In this document: piece by piece, positions 27,572 through 36,202 of the stretch
Layout of the letters: the number at the start of each line of letters is the position of its first letter
Position numbering within the stretch: the stretch's first letter is position 1
Assembly (NCBI RefSeq): GCF_029906345.1
Contig: NZ_JARYGY010000005.1
Span: 310,001-374,000, forward strand
Origin: Aquimarina mycalae
GTDB taxonomy: Bacteria; Bacteroidota; Bacteroidia; Flavobacteriales; Flavobacteriaceae
Reading direction: 5' to 3'
DNA length: 64,000 nucleotides
Notes under the pieces: model-generated
Databases searched by the model: none
Told to the model about the DNA's origin: nothing
The model's input: the letters and a program-made list of their open reading frames with translations, nothing else
Translations under genes and position numbers: made by a program

Positions 27572-28629
27572 CGTTGCAGTAACACAATACTATGATTTTT
27601 TCCCAGATATTGATTATACAGAAGTATTGTATCATACTTCTTCGCACTCACATCGTTTACCTTTAACACAGAAGGTATCGTATTTGTTTCAAAAATTTTG
27701 CACCCCAACCAAAAACCAAAACTTGAAGCGACAGGATAATCCCCGATTAAATGTTTATAACAAAGTTGTTCTTTATTTGAAAATATTGAAGTTTGCAAGT
27801 TCTCAAAATAATCATCAAAATTGACATCTCCATTATTACCCAACACAACCGCATCAATATCTTCAATAGATATTCCTTGACGATCAACAAAGGATAAAAT
27901 TTCTGATTTAATTCCTTCGGGAGTAGCTGTACTAATTGTTTCTACATCTACAATTTCGGCAATGCTTTTTTCATTTTTATCCGCACCTAATACCATAAAA
28001 GTAGCTCCTTCACTATTTACAGTGCCTGCGGTTTTTGAATTTAGCAATTCTAAAACGTTCAGGTTATCTTCCTTTATCTGACCATCAAGTCTATGCAATA
28101 ATGTAGAGTTTTTAGCTACTTCATCAATCCCACCAACTAAAATATTCTTTTGAGGCTCTTCAGACAACATTAATTGTGCGTCCATAACAGATGTTTCAAA
28201 GGATGCAGATCCCTGAACATATGTTACATTATACGCCTTACAACCTAATCCTAAAGCTACCTGTCCTCCTACAGTATTATGTGTAGACTGAATAAAAAGT
28301 GTTGGAGTCAAAAACTGTTCATCATTATGAAGAATATTTTCTAAAAACTTTTCAGAATCTTGCTTACATCCCATACCAGTTCCTGTAATGATTGCATCTG
28401 GCATATCCACTCCTGAATAATCTAAAGCCATCGATGCTGTGGTAACACCCATCTTAACAGATTTAGACATCCTTCTCATTGCAGCAGGTTTTATATACTC
28501 TTTATAGTTAGGATCATGAGACCTAAATATAGATTCTTTATGAGCAATAATTTCTTCTAAAAATGTATTTGGTTCTGTAGTTGGTTGTGCAGATATACTA
28601 GCAATACCATTGATAAAACAACTGCTCAT
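27565..28629 (-). CDS. Ketosynthase-like protein without catalytic residues (chain-length-factor type)
   Basis: The product has 354 residues from the ATG at 28629, chosen because it overlaps the upstream stop as TAATG; a longer frame adds nine residues. The thiolase fold is recognisable ('IITGTGMGCKQDSEKFLEN', 'FIQSTHNTVGGQVALGLG'). The active-site Cys is replaced by Ser ('VQGSASFETS', Ser141). The usual 'NAHGT' His is replaced in 'LGNNGDVN', and the second His in 'TGH' is replaced in 'LIGDYP'. All three catalytic residues are missing, so it should be a non-catalytic partner of the ketosynthase encoded directly upstream, like KS-beta subunits. Confidence 0.8.
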   Translation of the reverse strand: MSSCFINGIASISAQPTTEPNTFLEEIIAHKESIFRSHDPNYKEYIKPAAMRRMSKSVKMGVTTASMALDYSGVDMPDAIITGTGMGCKQDSEKFLENILHNDEQFLTPTLFIQSTHNTVGGQVALGLGCKAYNVTYVQGSASFETSVMDAQLMLSEEPQKNILVGGIDEVAKNSTLLHRLDGQIKEDNLNVLELLNSKTAGTVNSEGATFMVLGADKNEKSIAEIVDVETISTATPEGIKSEILSFVDRQGISIEDIDAVVLGNNGDVNFDDYFENLQTSIFSNKEQLCYKHLIGDYPVASSFGFWLGCKIFETNTIPSVLKVNDVSAKKYDTILLYNQYLGKNHSIVLLQRC

Positions 28630-29825
28630 TATTTCGTAAAAATTAAAGTGGAACAATTCCCTCCAAAACCAAAAGAATTTGATAAAATAGTATTCATTTC
28701 CTTAGAAACTAGGGCTGTTTCTGGTACTAATGAAAATTCTTTCATTTGTGTTTTGAAATTCAAATTCGGAAAAATAAGATTCTCTCGTAAAGATAATAGT
28801 GAATATATTGCCTCGACAGATCCCGCAGCAGCTAGAGTATGTCCCGTAAATGCTTTAGTTGAGCTAAAAACTGGAGGGTTTTCTTCTCCAAAAATTCTAG
28901 TCATAGCGACACCTTCAGACAAATCATTATTTGGAGTTGCTGTACCGTGCGCATTTACATAGTCCACATCTTCAGCTTTCATATTGGCTACTTCTAGCGC
29001 CTTATTCATGGCTAAGTATGCTCCTTCTCCATCAGAAGATGAAGCCGTTTGGTGATATGCATCATTGGCATTTGCCCAACCAGCAACACGTCCTAGTACT
29101 TTTTTATTTTCCTTTTTCACAATAGCATCACTTTCTAGTACTAAGTATGCAGCTGCTTCACCAAGATTTAATCCCTTTCTGTTATCATCAAAAGGAGTGC
29201 ATTCTTCATCTGATAAAATCATCAAAGTACCGAAACCGTTTATTGTAAACTTAGATAAGGCATCGGTTCCACCCACAATCATTCTATCTATTTTTCCAGC
29301 TTTAATCATACGAGCTCCAAGCATAATAGCATTAGCGGCAGAAGAACAAGCGGTACTTATAGTAGACACATATCCCTTGATTCCTAAATAATTAGAAATT
29401 GATTGGGTGGTATATCCAGCATGTTGAGCTTGGATAAATCGCCTATTATCCTCATTATCATGATAATCCAGGTAATATTTTTCTGTAGTATCCATTCCAC
29501 CAACACTGGTTCCTGATATGAAACCAGTTCTATACTCGCTTATATCAGAAATCTTAGCGTCCTGTAATGCTTCCTTTGCTGCAATTGCACCAATCATAGC
29601 AGTTCTAGAAAAACTATGCAAAGGTTCTAAACCTAATTGCTTTTCTAAATCGCTATTCGTCTTCTTAATCTCACCAACCATAATTTGATCACTATGTCGG
29701 GTTTTTAGCATTTCAATTCTTGAAATACCATGAGATACTGATTTTAAAGCATTTAAATTTTCGTCTACCGAATTTCCGATAGATGAAATAATTCCCATAC
29801 CAGTTATGGCAATGCCTTTATCCAT
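28629..29825 (-). CDS. Beta-ketoacyl-ACP synthase (FabF-like, catalytic)
   Basis: The product has 398 residues, a full KAS II-type enzyme. The catalytic Cys160 lies in 'STISTACSSAANAI', and the two His residues lie in 'VNAHGTATPNND' and 'AFTGHTLAAAG'. It catalyses decarboxylative condensation of malonyl-ACP with the growing acyl chain. It is coupled to the dead ketosynthase gene by a TAATG overlap, and lies 1 base after the ACP gene. This pairing suggests that the two form the KS/chain-length-factor heterodimer that extends the polyene. Confidence 0.92.
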   Translation of the reverse strand: MDKGIAITGMGIISSIGNSVDENLNALKSVSHGISRIEMLKTRHSDQIMVGEIKKTNSDLEKQLGLEPLHSFSRTAMIGAIAAKEALQDAKISDISEYRTGFISGTSVGGMDTTEKYYLDYHDNEDNRRFIQAQHAGYTTQSISNYLGIKGYVSTISTACSSAANAIMLGARMIKAGKIDRMIVGGTDALSKFTINGFGTLMILSDEECTPFDDNRKGLNLGEAAAYLVLESDAIVKKENKKVLGRVAGWANANDAYHQTASSSDGEGAYLAMNKALEVANMKAEDVDYVNAHGTATPNNDLSEGVAMTRIFGEENPPVFSSTKAFTGHTLAAAGSVEAIYSLLSLRENLIFPNLNFKTQMKEFSLVPETALVSKEMNTILSNSFGFGGNCSTLIFTK

Positions 29826-29826
29826 A

Positions 29827-30084
29827 TTATTTTGTACGATGTTGTGAAATATAATCGGCCATTACAGCGATAGATTCAAATATTGCTTTGCCTTCTTTAG
29901 GATCTTTTAACTTAATCCCATAATCCTTCTCTAATAACACAATTAATTCAAGAGCATCAATAGAATCCAATCCAAGACCATCACCAAAAAGGGGATCATT
30001 ATCTCCTATTTCACTAACTTCTACATCTTCTAGACTTAATTGTTCTATTAATTTTTCTTTTAGCTCTTCTCTTAATTCAGCCAT
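29827..30084 (-). CDS. Acyl carrier protein
   Basis: The product has 85 residues, acidic, with the phosphopantetheine attachment motif 'GLDSIDALEL' (Ser41). It is one of two carrier proteins in the cluster. It lies between the half-length ketosynthase-like gene and the catalytic ketosynthase, with 1-2 base spacers, so it is probably the carrier used in polyene extension. Confidence 0.93.
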   Translation of the reverse strand: MAELREELKEKLIEQLSLEDVEVSEIGDNDPLFGDGLGLDSIDALELIVLLEKDYGIKLKDPKEGKAIFESIAVMADYISQHRTK

Positions 30085-30086
30085 AA

Positions 30087-30701
30087 CTATTGCTTATATA
30101 AATTATTTAATTCTTTTTTTGTTAGCTCTTTTTCACCTTTTCTTGAAAGGAACGCCAAAAATACGTCATATTTATTAGTATCCAAATCTACCCAGCCACA
30201 AATAACATTACTTGCTTTTTTGGTTCTCAACAATATCTCTGAATATTTAGCCATAAAATCTGCATCAAAACTATCCATAACAAAAAATGCATTCTCACTC
30301 TTTAGTTTATTTTTGATGCTTATCTCTCCCATAATAATATTAGGAAGTGTATATACAAATACAGCTGGAGAAGGATAAAAATCTTCTCTGTCCTGAATAC
30401 TTAGTTGATGTTTTCTATCTGTATCCAAACTGGAAGCTCTATTAGAAAACACCAAAGCTGTATCTTCATCAACCTGGTTATTATCTTTTATCAGTATTTC
30501 TGATGCTAAAAAACCTAATTTACACAACTCATCCATTTTATGGAATTTTGGATACTTTAATTCCATAAATTGGTATACTCCTTTTGCAAAATCTTTAAGA
30601 TTATCAGATGCCGAATCGGCATACAATTGATCTCCATTTTTAAAGACTCTTCCATCTCGAATCACGCAGGAATCTGATATGTAAAATTTTTCTTCAATCA
30701 C
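30087..30701 (-). CDS. Half-length ketosynthase-like protein
   Basis: The product has 204 residues. It resembles only the N-terminal half of a ketosynthase: 'YISDSCVIRDGRVF' at the start, 'ALVFSNRASSLDTD' near 83-96, and 'PAVFVYTLPNIIMGEISIKNKL' near 112-133. Residues usually surrounding the active Cys give way to 'FFVMDSFDAD', so no nucleophile is evident, and the His-bearing C-terminal half is absent. It is not a frameshifted fragment: it has a proper start, a 4-base ATGA overlap with the upstream ketosynthase and a 2-base gap to the ACP gene. A structural or regulatory subunit is likely. Confidence 0.65.
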   Translation of the reverse strand: MIEEKFYISDSCVIRDGRVFKNGDQLYADSASDNLKDFAKGVYQFMELKYPKFHKMDELCKLGFLASEILIKDNNQVDEDTALVFSNRASSLDTDRKHQLSIQDREDFYPSPAVFVYTLPNIIMGEISIKNKLKSENAFFVMDSFDADFMAKYSEILLRTKKASNVICGWVDLDTNKYDVFLAFLSRKGEKELTKKELNNLYKQ

Positions 30702-31837
30702 GATGTAACTTTTTCTATAATCAATGCTACATTACAGCCACCAAATCCAGACGCTGTTTTAAGAACTCTATTCAACTCTTTTTTATGATTCTTTGCAATC
30801 ACATTAATTGATTCCGAAACTCCTAACGCTTCAAAACCTAATGAAGCAAATAATTCATTATTAAGTAAGCAGTGTCTTGCTACAATAATCTCGATTAACG
30901 CAGAAGCTCCCAGAGTATGGCCATAATATCCTTTTAAACTATTAAGGGGAACATCTTGCAACCCTACTCTATTGAAAGCAATGGCCTCCATTTCATCATT
31001 ATACGGAGTTGCAGTTCCATGAGCTGTTATGTAATCTATTTGATTACTTTCTAATCCTGCTTCCTTCATGGCTTTTTGTATACTTATATACAATCCTTCT
31101 CCTGTTCTTGAAGGTCCAGAAATATGATTTGCGTCATTAGCAGAAGCATCGCCAGTAATCTCTATAACGTCAGTTACATTATACTCTTTTTTAGCACTTA
31201 ACCATGCAGAAGCTGCAGCTTCTCCTAAGCTAATCCCTGTTCTGTTTTTACAAAATGGTTTACAAGGTGCATCACTTACTGCTTGAAAAGAAAAAAATCC
31301 CGATAATGTAAATTCAGAAAGTAAATCACCTCCTACCACTATTACATCCTCATAGTATTCTGATTGAATCATTCTTTTTCCTACAGCTAACGCCAATCCA
31401 CCAGAAATACAGGCATTTGATAAAACCACTGGAGTATGTTCTATATCAAAAAATTGTTGGATTGTTTTAGAAATACTACTTAAGTATGCCTTTTTATCTG
31501 TATCACTACGCAGGCTGTTTATGTTTCCTTTGGTTGTTGAAATAACAACGCCACTTTTCTTAACATCCAATGAAGGATTCTCTTTCAGAAGTTTTGATAT
31601 TGATAGCAACATCATTTTCTCTAACTTGGTATAATCAGAGTTTTTCGAGATAGCGTTCCAAGCCTTTGACAATATATCATTATCAATCAAAGCTCCGAAA
31701 AATGGTTCTGACCAAACTGAATCATCATCCACTTTTTGAATCGCTGTTTGATTTAAACGTAGGTTATGAAGATTCTCTTCTGTAGAAAACCCTATTGGTG
31801 AAATTATATTATCAGAAACTAGATACACCTTTCTCAT
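30698..31837 (-). CDS. Beta-ketoacyl-ACP synthase (second, catalytic)
   Basis: The product has 379 residues. The active Cys143 is in 'VVLSNACISGGLAL', and the His residues are in 'ITAHGTATPYND' and 'GYYGHTLGASAL'. It is diverged from the two FabF-like enzymes of the cluster and begins 'MRKVYLVSDNIISPIG'. It overlaps the thioesterase gene upstream and the half-length ketosynthase gene downstream by 4 bases each, so expression is tightly coupled. In aryl-polyene systems such a synthase starts the chain or extends it. Confidence 0.88.
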   Translation of the reverse strand: MRKVYLVSDNIISPIGFSTEENLHNLRLNQTAIQKVDDDSVWSEPFFGALIDNDILSKAWNAISKNSDYTKLEKMMLLSISKLLKENPSLDVKKSGVVISTTKGNINSLRSDTDKKAYLSSISKTIQQFFDIEHTPVVLSNACISGGLALAVGKRMIQSEYYEDVIVVGGDLLSEFTLSGFFSFQAVSDAPCKPFCKNRTGISLGEAAASAWLSAKKEYNVTDVIEITGDASANDANHISGPSRTGEGLYISIQKAMKEAGLESNQIDYITAHGTATPYNDEMEAIAFNRVGLQDVPLNSLKGYYGHTLGASALIEIIVARHCLLNNELFASLGFEALGVSESINVIAKNHKKELNRVLKTASGFGGCNVALIIEKVTS

Positions 31838-32280
31838 AATAACCCAACTTTACGTTTCCATTCAAGAAAAAACTCTGGAATACTTAGTGACATATTACCT
31901 TCCAAATCCAAAAATACCTGTGTAGTTTCTCCTACACAAACCAATTCTTTATTTTGGTTATAAACATTATATCTAAAAATCATTTTTGCTGCTGGACTAT
32001 CTACATATACTGTTTCTACCGTAGCAACATCCCCATATTTAAGAGGTAATTTATGATCACAATTAGAATTAACTATGGGTGTCACATAATTATTATCTTT
32101 TACATGAAGATAAGAAACTCCATGACTTCGCCCGAAAGCTTCTCTGCCTTCTTCAAAATATGTTATGTATATTCCGTGCCAAACAATACTCAAAGGATCA
32201 CAGTCATTAAATCGGACTCTTACCTCGTGTACATGTTTTATATCGGTTACAATTTCTTTAGACCGCTTTTTTCTTTTCAT
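31834..32280 (-). CDS. Hotdog acyl-CoA/ACP thioesterase (4HBT/YbgC type)
   Basis: The product has 148 residues. The motif 'VRFNDCDPLSIVWHGIYITYFEEGREAFGR' is seen in parts: 'FNDCDPLSIVWHG' with the catalytic Asp region, then 'YFEEGREAFG'. This is the YbgC/4-hydroxybenzoyl-CoA thioesterase active site. It should release acyl chains from ACP or CoA, either editing stalled intermediates or freeing the polyene acid. The basic N-terminus ('MKRKKRSKE') overlaps the permease gene by 23 bases. Confidence 0.85.
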   Translation of the reverse strand: MKRKKRSKEIVTDIKHVHEVRVRFNDCDPLSIVWHGIYITYFEEGREAFGRSHGVSYLHVKDNNYVTPIVNSNCDHKLPLKYGDVATVETVYVDSPAAKMIFRYNVYNQNKELVCVGETTQVFLDLEGNMSLSIPEFFLEWKRKVGLL

Positions 32281-33547
32281 AATATAATATAGCGATTACG
32301 ATAGTACTAATAAAAAATCCAATTAGCAAACCTATTTCAGGAAGAATATCTATCAAACTTCCTTTTCTTAAGAAACAATCATAAAAAGCTTCTAATCCCC
32401 AATTCATAGGCGATATTTTAGCTATCATTTGCATGGTGTCTGGCATTGCAAATACAGGAACCCATACTCCTCCTATTGCTGCTAATAAAACAACCAATAC
32501 TGCTCCAAACGGAGCTGCTTGTTCATGAGAATTAAATATAGTACCAAGTAAAATTCCTAATCCAATAGCTCCCAATCCAGATGATAAAGCAACCACATAT
32601 AATAAACCTACATTATCGCCTATATGCAATACAGGCAACCCTAGTTTTGGGAATACAAATAATCCTAATAACAAAATCAAAGTAAACTGCAACAAACTCA
32701 CTAATAAAAACAAAAATGCTTTGCCGACAATAATTGTAAAATAATTAATCGGTGTTGTTTGTAAACGTACAAATGTTCCCTGACTCTTTTCGTGAACCAA
32801 GTTTAATGACAATGGTAAAATCATAAAGAAAATTGCGAACAATGTCCAAGCAGGAATATTATGTTGCACAGAGTTAGGAAGAATAGACTCACCTGATAAT
32901 GAAGGGTTAATCTGTTCGTACTTCACAAAATGTTCTCTATTAAAAGATTTTAGGCTTTCTGATTCTCCAAGTTCTTTTTCAAACGCTTCGTAAATAGATT
33001 TTGTTTCGATACTTGCTACTAGCTTATCTACTGCAAATATCACAGAACTCCTAAAGGTTTCTTGCGTTATCGGGTCGAAATATAGTTTAACAACTTTGCC
33101 TGATAGTTTTTCTTGAACACTAGTTACTTTTAAGGAATCCTCTACTCCTTCAAACTCCTCGAGAATTTTAGTGATGTTGTTATTTATTTGCTCTTTAAGC
33201 CCTTTACTTAAACCTTCAGGAATCACCACAGCCAATTGGTAGTCTCCAGAAGCGACTAACACACTAGCTCTTTCTTCTGTTAAAGGAACGTTGTTTATTT
33301 CGGAAACAGGTTCGAGAAATTCTATTTCAGAAAAACTCTTTTGAATTTCTTCTGATAAAGCTCCTTTATCATTATCTACCAAAAGGATTTCTATAGAATT
33401 ACTTGATATAGATTTAAATGTGGCATCCTGAATTAATGTGATCGTAACTACCAATACAATTGGCATTAGAAACAATATGATAAGACCTCCAGGATCACGA
33501 AGAAGCAATAAAAACTCTTTTTTTATGGAAGCTAAAAATTTATGCAT
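32258..33547 (-). CDS. ABC-2 type transporter permease
   Basis: The product has 429 residues. One N-terminal helix (about 20-40) is followed by a large extracytoplasmic domain (about 45-220), then five or more helices at 235-420. This is the DrrB/YhhJ-like ABC-2 layout ('KEFLLLLRDPGGLIILFLMP' near the start is typical). The gene overlaps the ATPase gene by 8 bases. The pair probably exports the pigment or a precursor, a second export route besides the MMPL protein. Confidence 0.88.
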   Translation of the reverse strand: MHKFLASIKKEFLLLLRDPGGLIILFLMPIVLVVTITLIQDATFKSISSNSIEILLVDNDKGALSEEIQKSFSEIEFLEPVSEINNVPLTEERASVLVASGDYQLAVVIPEGLSKGLKEQINNNITKILEEFEGVEDSLKVTSVQEKLSGKVVKLYFDPITQETFRSSVIFAVDKLVASIETKSIYEAFEKELGESESLKSFNREHFVKYEQINPSLSGESILPNSVQHNIPAWTLFAIFFMILPLSLNLVHEKSQGTFVRLQTTPINYFTIIVGKAFLFLLVSLLQFTLILLLGLFVFPKLGLPVLHIGDNVGLLYVVALSSGLGAIGLGILLGTIFNSHEQAAPFGAVLVVLLAAIGGVWVPVFAMPDTMQMIAKISPMNWGLEAFYDCFLRKGSLIDILPEIGLLIGFFISTIVIAILYYEKKKAV

Positions 33548-34298
33548 AATCTCTTAGTTCTCTTCCTGTAAGTTCTATAAAAACATCTTCTAAATTCCTT
33601 GCTTGTTCAATACTTGAAATTAAACTGGCAGGAGTATCTTCTGCTATAATTTTTCCCGAGTCAATTATACCAACTTGAGAGCATAAATCTTGCGCTTCTC
33701 TTAAATGATGAGAAGTATAAATTATAGTAGTACCTTCTTTATTAAGTTCTTTAAGCTTGGTTGTGATTGCTTGTTTTGACTGCACATCTACTCCAACAGT
33801 AGGCTCATCTAAAAACAACACTTGTGGTTTATGAAGTATTCCTGCAATCAGATTTACTCTTCTTTTCATTCCTCCAGAAAAAGTTTTAATCTTTTTATCT
33901 GCAAAAGGAAGCAACCCTAACTGATCTAAATGAGATAATACAAGTGGGTTTAACTCGGATTTAGTCATCCCAAACATACTTCCGAAATACAATAGATTTT
34001 CTTTTGCGGTCAATTTAGGATATAATGCATACTCTTGTGGCACAACACCTATTATTTTTTGAATTTCTTTAGCATGAGTATTAAACTTATGTCCAGAAAC
34101 TAGAACTTCTCCTTCTGAGGGTTTAATCAAACCACACAAAATAGAAATCAACGTAGTTTTTCCAGCTCCATTAGGACCTAACAAACCATATATTTCTCCT
34201 CTATTTATTTGTAAATCTACAGCATCCAAAGAAAGAAAAGTAGCTCCTTTATATTGCTTAGAGATTTTTTTTATTTGAATAAGAGGAGTTGCATCCAT
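33540..34298 (-). CDS. ABC transporter ATP-binding protein
   Basis: The product has 252 residues. Walker A is 'GPNGAGKT' at 41-48, the signature is 'FSGGMKRRVNL', Walker B is 'VLFLDEPTVGVD', and the switch His is in 'YTSHHLREA'. It is of the DrrA/CcmA class, which pairs with ABC-2 permeases, here the overlapping downstream gene. It starts 7 bases after the BtrH-like gene. Confidence 0.93.
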   Translation of the reverse strand: MDATPLIQIKKISKQYKGATFLSLDAVDLQINRGEIYGLLGPNGAGKTTLISILCGLIKPSEGEVLVSGHKFNTHAKEIQKIIGVVPQEYALYPKLTAKENLLYFGSMFGMTKSELNPLVLSHLDQLGLLPFADKKIKTFSGGMKRRVNLIAGILHKPQVLFLDEPTVGVDVQSKQAITTKLKELNKEGTTIIYTSHHLREAQDLCSQVGIIDSGKIIAEDTPASLISSIEQARNLEDVFIELTGRELRDYA

Positions 34299-34305
34299 CC
34301 CAGAA

Positions 34306-35304
34306 TTATTTAATTGTCTTTTTAAGTTTTAAAAAGAAAGCTCTTTCAGCTAATGCAATGGCATCCAGTTTATCTGCAATTTTATTATATGCATCTGTTT
34401 CTCTACTTCTGTTCTTATATAATCTAGAGGCATCAATTGCAAAATCTCTCCATTGATCACCAATTACAGTCATTTCTTTTGATAAATCTGCAAGTTTCTG
34501 ATTTTCCATAATCACAGATGCTTCTTGCAAGAAAGCTGCAAAAATAAATCGAAAACCTCCTCCTCCAGTTCCTATTTCTTCTTGCATACGAACCAACTGA
34601 CCTAAATAATGATTTGTTTTCTTTACTCCAATTTTATCTGGCCATTTACGAATTCGTTTAGCAACATATCTTATTCCTCTAAATCCTACAATAGGAACAG
34701 GAGCCAGCATATGTCTATATGCTTGCTTAATTCCTTTAGTAATTGCCTTTTTAAGATCTACATTATCAGGTAATTGAGTAGGGTAATAAATATGACCATT
34801 AGGAGCAAAAGGCCCTTTAGCGAAGCGTACTTTTTCTAATTCTTTAGCAGATAAGGTTGTAACTTCTGGCATTACAGGATCGCTTATTAAATAATCATCT
34901 CCTTCTTTACCATACACTACTAAATTATGTGCATTAAAGTGAAAGCGATATTCATCAGGAAAATACGTTAAGTTATATACACCTACCTGTAATCCAACAG
35001 GGTTGTTTTTTGACAATTCTGTATCTAACGTTTGTTGTGCTTTCTCAGTAGATTTAAACTTATGTCTTTTAATCTTAAAGCCTAATCTTTTACTTACTCT
35101 TGAAAAAATAAACCCTGGAACAGGTCTAAAACTAAACATTGGAGCAAAATTCACTTTTATAAAAGGGATGAATATAAAGAAAACTCCCGAAGCTATACCA
35201 AAAACCATGGGTTCGCTTACTTTAAGTCCGTTATAATTCAATAAATTAGAAACCACTCCATTTTCGCAATGAGCAGATTGATTGTGTTCAAAGTTTATTT
35301 TCAA
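34306..35304 (-). CDS. BtrH-like acyltransferase (BtrH_N plus DUF4872 type)
   Basis: The product has 332 residues. The N-terminal domain looks like BtrH_N, a papain-like fold: candidate nucleophile Cys13 in 'SAHCENGVVSNLL', His126 in 'FNAHNLVVYG', and Asp142 in 'YLISDPVMPEV'. BtrH of butirosin biosynthesis moves an acyl group from a carrier protein to an amine acceptor. An equivalent role here could be transfer of the polyene acyl group from ACP to the dialkylresorcinol hydroxyl to form the flexirubin ester; this is inference. It overlaps the small protein gene upstream by 4 bases. Confidence 0.75.
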   Translation of the reverse strand: MKINFEHNQSAHCENGVVSNLLNYNGLKVSEPMVFGIASGVFFIFIPFIKVNFAPMFSFRPVPGFIFSRVSKRLGFKIKRHKFKSTEKAQQTLDTELSKNNPVGLQVGVYNLTYFPDEYRFHFNAHNLVVYGKEGDDYLISDPVMPEVTTLSAKELEKVRFAKGPFAPNGHIYYPTQLPDNVDLKKAITKGIKQAYRHMLAPVPIVGFRGIRYVAKRIRKWPDKIGVKKTNHYLGQLVRMQEEIGTGGGGFRFIFAAFLQEASVIMENQKLADLSKEMTVIGDQWRDFAIDASRLYKNRSRETDAYNKIADKLDAIALAERAFFLKLKKTIK

Positions 35305-35702
35305 ATCTTTGGATTTTTAAGTTCTTCTATAGAGACTTCAAAAGCTTGAGCATATTTGTTCAACGTTTTTTGGCTAAGTTTTTTAAATATTTTAGCTTTT
35401 AAGTGTCTTTTCACTTTCCATTGCCAAAAACCTACATAACCAGATAAAACTACAACATCCATTCGTTGTAATTCCATATAATACGCAATTGGGCTAAGTT
35501 CTCCTTGTTTTATTTTTTTAACAGTTTCCTGAAGTTGTTCTTCTATTAACTCCAAAGATTCGTTCAATGCTATAGTTTTTGCTTCCCAACCAGAACTTAA
35601 TGCCTTTCCATACTTTCCATCTTTATCCACAGCATACACAACTTCTTTCATGTTGGTATGAGAAAAACAACTTTCGTCTTGTGGTACTTCGTCCTTTTTC
35701 AT
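35301..35702 (-). CDS. Small cluster protein, unknown function
   Basis: The product has 133 residues, with no signal peptide or membrane helix. It is basic in the C-terminal half ('WQWKVKRHLKAKIFKKL') and ends with a helical segment ('TLNKYAQAFEVSIEELKN') that superficially resembles a helix-turn-helix end. A coiled-coil-like helix covers about 48-70. I recognise no family. The stop overlaps the BtrH-like start by 4 bases, which argues for a partnership with that enzyme. Confidence 0.6.
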   Translation of the reverse strand: MKKDEVPQDESCFSHTNMKEVVYAVDKDGKYGKALSSGWEAKTIALNESLELIEEQLQETVKKIKQGELSPIAYYMELQRMDVVVLSGYVGFWQWKVKRHLKAKIFKKLSQKTLNKYAQAFEVSIEELKNPKI

Positions 35703-35746
35703 CCTAATAGTGTTTTAAAAAGTTTTAAAATTAATTGGCAATATGA

Positions 35747-36202
35747 CTAAGCATCTACAATAATCGTTTTCATCTCTGAAGAAGCGATTAAATTCCCTTC
35801 TGTATCATTAACCTTGATTTCAACTAAAGAAACCTGCATTATTTCTGCAATAATTTCTACCGTGGTTATAAGTTCTGTTCCTACTTTTGGTAAGGTATGT
35901 ATTGTTGCATGCTTTATAGAGCCAATAAAACCTGTTTTAGGTTTTTCGTCTTTTCCACGATTTATGTATCCTCTATATCCACGATGTAAAGCGATACTTT
36001 GAGCCATGTTCTCGATAAGTCCACCTTCGGTAAAATACTGATCAGAAGTTAAAATATTATCCGTAGTAATTTTTAAACCAGAAACAACTTTTTCTGTATC
36101 AAAGTGTAATAATTTATCAATCATCACAAATGGATCCTTCTGAGGTATTAATTTCTTTATGAAATCTATATCTGTTATCTTATCTTCTAACTGATTGCTC
36201 AT
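35747..36202 (-). CDS. Hotdog-fold dehydratase-like protein (ApeP type)
   Basis: The product has 151 residues from the ATG at 36202, chosen because it overlaps the DarB stop as TAATG; an ATG two codons upstream is possible. The hotdog core reads 'LIPQKDPFVMIDKLLHF' near 18-34 and 'SDQYFTEGGLIENMAQSIAL' near 53-72. The acidic residue Glu64 is kept, but the FabZ His is replaced by Tyr56 and the 'PG.P' loop is shortened. This is the mirror image of the other dehydratase (His kept, Glu lost), so a heterodimer with one complete site is suggested. Confidence 0.75.
   Translation of the reverse strand: MSNQLEDKITDIDFIKKLIPQKDPFVMIDKLLHFDTEKVVSGLKITTDNILTSDQYFTEGGLIENMAQSIALHRGYRGYINRGKDEKPKTGFIGSIKHATIHTLPKVGTELITTVEIIAEIMQVSLVEIKVNDTEGNLIASSEMKTIIVDA

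Noticed and set aside
28585..29391. Several plus-strand frames of 64-125 codons over the ketosynthase genes
   Set aside because: They are antisense shadows of well-supported ketosynthase genes and show no homology or start context.
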